Assembly (NCBI GenBank): GCA_959018155.1 | Contig: CAUEKH010000150.1 | Location: forward strand, 1-6,454 | Origin: an uncultured Hungatella sp. | Lineage (GTDB): Bacteria; Bacillota; Clostridia; Lachnospirales; Lachnospiraceae | Direction: 5' to 3' | Length of the DNA stretch: 6,454 nucleotides | Shown: positions 4,802-6,454 of the stretch, one piece after another | Layout of the letters: each line of letters opens with the position of its first letter | Position numbering within the stretch: position 1 is the stretch's first letter | The notes under the pieces: generated by a model | Database searches by the model: none | Told to the model about the DNA's origin: nothing | Seen by the model: the letters and a program-made list of their open reading frames with translations, nothing else | Program-made: the position numbers and the translations under genes

Positions 4802-5950
4802 ATGTTAACCAATGAACAGAGAAAGTATTTAGGGCTGCCGCCTGTGGAGGATCACTGGGAGGTAGTGGATATCAAAGGAACCCTTTATTATTTTGATGGA
4901 AATGTAATTAAAAAAGAGATTTTATCATCAGGCTGCGATGAGGAGAATTTTCTCTACCGGGAAAGTGAACTCGATGTTGAAACCGCTGAGAACAGAACGA
5001 TAGTTTTGCCGAAAACCGCCAAAGGAAAACCGAAGAAACTGAATTTTACGGCCACACAGTCCTTTCGCCCCATCAACGTTTATTTTGCTTACCAGGGAGG
5101 CCACGTAATCATTGCCAGCCACGCGACTCAGAAGACATTTTACACGGAAGAACTGAGCGGTGATGAGACTGCCGCGACCCTGAAAGCCTGGCTCGATCAA
5201 TGGATAGAAGAAACGACGAAAGAAGATCTGGACGCTCTGGAAGCTTTCAAAAACGAAAAGAGGGTCCATCAGAAATACAGGGAAGGCGACATTTTTGCCT
5301 TTAAGATTGGAAGAAGGCAGTATGGTTTCGGAAAAATCTTAATTGATGTCGTGAAGCGCAGGAAAACTGAAGAATTTAAGAAAAATAAAAACTACGGTCT
5401 TGCCAATTTAATGGGAACGCCTCTGATTGTAAAGGTTTATCACAAAATCAGCGACACCATGGACGTGGACTTAGACGAATTGGAGAGAGGCCTGTCACTG
5501 CCTTCGCAGGCAATTCTGGATAACCGCGTTTACTATGGGGAGTATCAGATAATCGGAAACAGAGAGGTCAGAAACTGTGATTTAGACGAGTCTCTGATAT
5601 CAACGGGTGCCAGCATCAATTATCTGGATAAGAATATCGCATATCTTCAGTACGGCCTGATTTACCGGGAAATGTCCCTTTCCGAGTATAAAATGTATGA
5701 GGATGAAAGATGGTACAGTACCGATTACTGTGATGAGGCAATTGGATTTTCCTTAAATATACAGGAGTTGGAGGAGTGCATCAAAGCCGGTTCTAATGAG
5801 CCTTATTACTGTAAACACAGGAAGAGGAAACTCAATAACCCGTATAATAAAAGAGATAAAATTGCGGCATTTGAGGCCTTCGGGTTAGACGGGAACCTGG
5901 ACTATGAGGGGAATTTGAAGTTATATAGAGAGTGGAACGGTGAGGAATAA
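4802..5950 (+). CDS. Imm26-like domain protein (putative immunity-type protein)
   Basis: A 382-aa soluble protein without signal peptide or membrane segment. An N-terminal region of about 150 residues opens with MLTNEQRKYLGLPPVEDHW, a pattern I associate with this kind of clostridial protein, and includes NVYFAYQGGHVIIASH (92-107). A central domain (about 156-265) looks like Imm26: YREGDIFAFKIGRRQYGFG (159-177), GTPLIVKVYHKISD (205-218) and YGEYQIIG (245-252). The C-terminal part (270-382) is rich in Tyr and charged residues with no motif I know. Imm26 was defined as an immunity domain beside polymorphic toxins, and relatives are often labelled phosphotriesterase HocA-like; no toxin gene is in this window, so a role in immunity is unproven. 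The ribosome site is poor (AGGA at 4787-4790, 11 bases off). With only 22 bases after the upstream terminator, a promoter would have to overlap it: TATATT at 4779-4784 resembles a -10 box, but no good -35 box was found. Confidence 0.75.
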   Translation: MLTNEQRKYLGLPPVEDHWEVVDIKGTLYYFDGNVIKKEILSSGCDEENFLYRESELDVETAENRTIVLPKTAKGKPKKLNFTATQSFRPINVYFAYQGGHVIIASHATQKTFYTEELSGDETAATLKAWLDQWIEETTKEDLDALEAFKNEKRVHQKYREGDIFAFKIGRRQYGFGKILIDVVKRRKTEEFKKNKNYGLANLMGTPLIVKVYHKISDTMDVDLDELERGLSLPSQAILDNRVYYGEYQIIGNREVRNCDLDESLISTGASINYLDKNIAYLQYGLIYREMSLSEYKMYEDERWYSTDYCDEAIGFSLNIQELEECIKAGSNEPYYCKHRKRKLNNPYNKRDKIAAFEAFGLDGNLDYEGNLKLYREWNGEE

Positions 5951-6002
5951 GGCGGCACTCGCCATCAAATCGTCAAAACTTTGGTGGCGGGTACCGCCTT
6001 TT
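5949..6002. terminator. long hairpin terminator between convergent genes
   Basis: A stem of about 20 pairs spans 5949-5969 and 5980-6000: AAGGCGG pairs with CCGCCTT, one C-A mismatch follows, then the rest continues with two U-G pairs and a 10-base loop. TTTT (5999-6002) follows on the plus strand. On the minus strand the exit is CCGCCTTATT, with a weak T-run. The left arm begins inside the TAA stop of the Imm26-like gene. It probably ends that gene and, from the other side, the kinase gene. Confidence 0.75.
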
Positions 6003-6011
6003 CCCACGGGC

Positions 6012-6046
6012 TTTTGCTGCACGTGCCTCCTTTTGCATATGCCTCC
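6012..6046. repeat. short adjacent direct repeat with palindromic cores
   Basis: Two copies stand side by side: 6012-6030 (TTTTGCTGCACGTGCCTCC) and 6031-6046 (TTTTGCATATGCCTCC), differing by a 3-base gap and the core. Each core is an 8-base palindrome, GCACGTGC (6019-6026) and GCATATGC (6035-6042), followed by CTCC. It lies in the gap downstream of the kinase gene. Meaning unknown; it may be chance. Confidence 0.45.
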
Positions 6047-6102
6047 CGCCGCATCACTCGAAACCGGATTTTGGGAAAGAACCCATCTCCCACAATAAAA
6101 TC

Positions 6103-6454
6103 TCATAATACCGGAAAAGTAACGGTAAAGATCGTCCCCACCCCTTCTTTACTCTGCAAAGTCAATCCATACGCCTCGCCAAATGTCAGGGCGAGGCGAC
6201 GGTTGCAGTTGTAGATACCGATGTGGCCCTCATCGCTTTTTCCCGTCAGCCGTATTCTGATTTCCTCCAGCTTTTCTTTGGAGATTCCCACACCGTTATC
6301 GATCACATGAATGGAAATGGTGCCATTTTTCTCCCGGATTCTTATTTTAATCCGGTTATTCTCCTCTTCCCAGGTAAAGGCGTGGATGATACAGTTCTCT
6401 AACAGGGGCTGCAGGAGCAGTTTCAGAGTGCGGTACTGTTTTTCCTCATTTTCC
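6103..6454 (-). CDS. YesM/LytS-type sensor histidine kinase, C-terminal fragment
   Basis: The last 116 residues of a two-component sensor kinase whose 5' part lies beyond the right edge. The fragment is the ATP-binding domain: N box QPLLENCIIHAF (15-26 of the fragment), G1 box DNGVG (52-56), G2-like box GHIGIYNCNRRL (76-87) and a closing GVGTIFTVTFP (104-114). The LQPLLEN form of the N box and the very short lid between G1 and G2 mark the YesM/LytS group (His_kinase family, COG2972), usually membrane-bound kinases paired with an AraC-type response regulator and often controlling sugar uptake and breakdown genes. A GTG inside this frame at 6306 is not the start, because the frame runs open to the window edge with conserved N-box residues upstream of it. 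Any response regulator must lie to the right; none lies downstream here. The gene converges on the Imm26-like gene, with the long hairpin between them. Confidence 0.93.
   Translation of the reverse strand, partial: ENEEKQYRTLKLLLQPLLENCIIHAFTWEEENNRIKIRIREKNGTISIHVIDNGVGISKEKLEEIRIRLTGKSDEGHIGIYNCNRRLALTFGEAYGLTLQSKEGVGTIFTVTFPVL

Noticed and set aside
5973..6038. 21-residue minus-strand open frame behind GGGAGG
   Set aside because: The ribosome site is only about 4 bases from the ATG and the frame ends inside the terminator hairpin.
5981..6214. Plus-strand open frame of 77 residues over the end of the kinase gene
   Set aside because: It lies opposite the conserved ATP-binding boxes of the kinase and has no convincing ribosome site.

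Overview
The window looks like chromosomal DNA from a gut-type clostridium, most likely a member of Lachnospiraceae. Pointers are the strong AGGAGG ribosome sites, GTG starts alongside ATG, mid-range GC, a lipoprotein signal of Gram-positive type, a split ThrE/YjjP-YjjB exporter pair, a DUF2264 protein, an Imm26-like protein and a YesM-type histidine kinase. This placement is inference from gene content; no marker gene is present. No rRNA, tRNA, CRISPR array, transposase or phage gene was seen. || Layout. 1-403: non-coding DNA with a candidate promoter and a 9-bp leader hairpin ahead of a small, extremely acidic lipoprotein (404-784), which is followed by a GC-rich hairpin and an intrinsic terminator. 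919-1184: a candidate promoter with a perfect TTGACA box, then a leader built almost wholly of fifteen tandem 13-bp units (968-1162) that runs up to a strong ribosome site. 1185-3204: a tight three-gene run made of a UlaG-like metallo-beta-lactamase-fold hydrolase and the two halves of a threonine/serine (or dicarboxylate) exporter of the ThrE family, the halves overlapping by GTGA. 3267-3494: a 75-aa membrane protein with a C-terminal zinc ribbon. 3556-4719: a cytoplasmic DUF2264 protein, probably an alpha/alpha-barrel carbohydrate enzyme, closed by a strong terminator. 4802-5950: a 382-aa protein with an Imm26-like domain and no toxin gene beside it. 5949-6002: a long hairpin lying between convergent genes. 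6103-6454, minus strand: the C-terminal ATP-binding part of a YesM/LytS-type sensor kinase that continues past the right edge. || Working together. The only convincing functional unit is the hydrolase plus exporter operon: an intracellular metal-dependent hydrolase made together with a two-part small-molecule exporter, downstream of an unusual repeat leader. DUF2264 protein and YesM-type kinase both fit carbohydrate use, but nothing in the window ties them to each other. The repeat leader is the most unusual element here.
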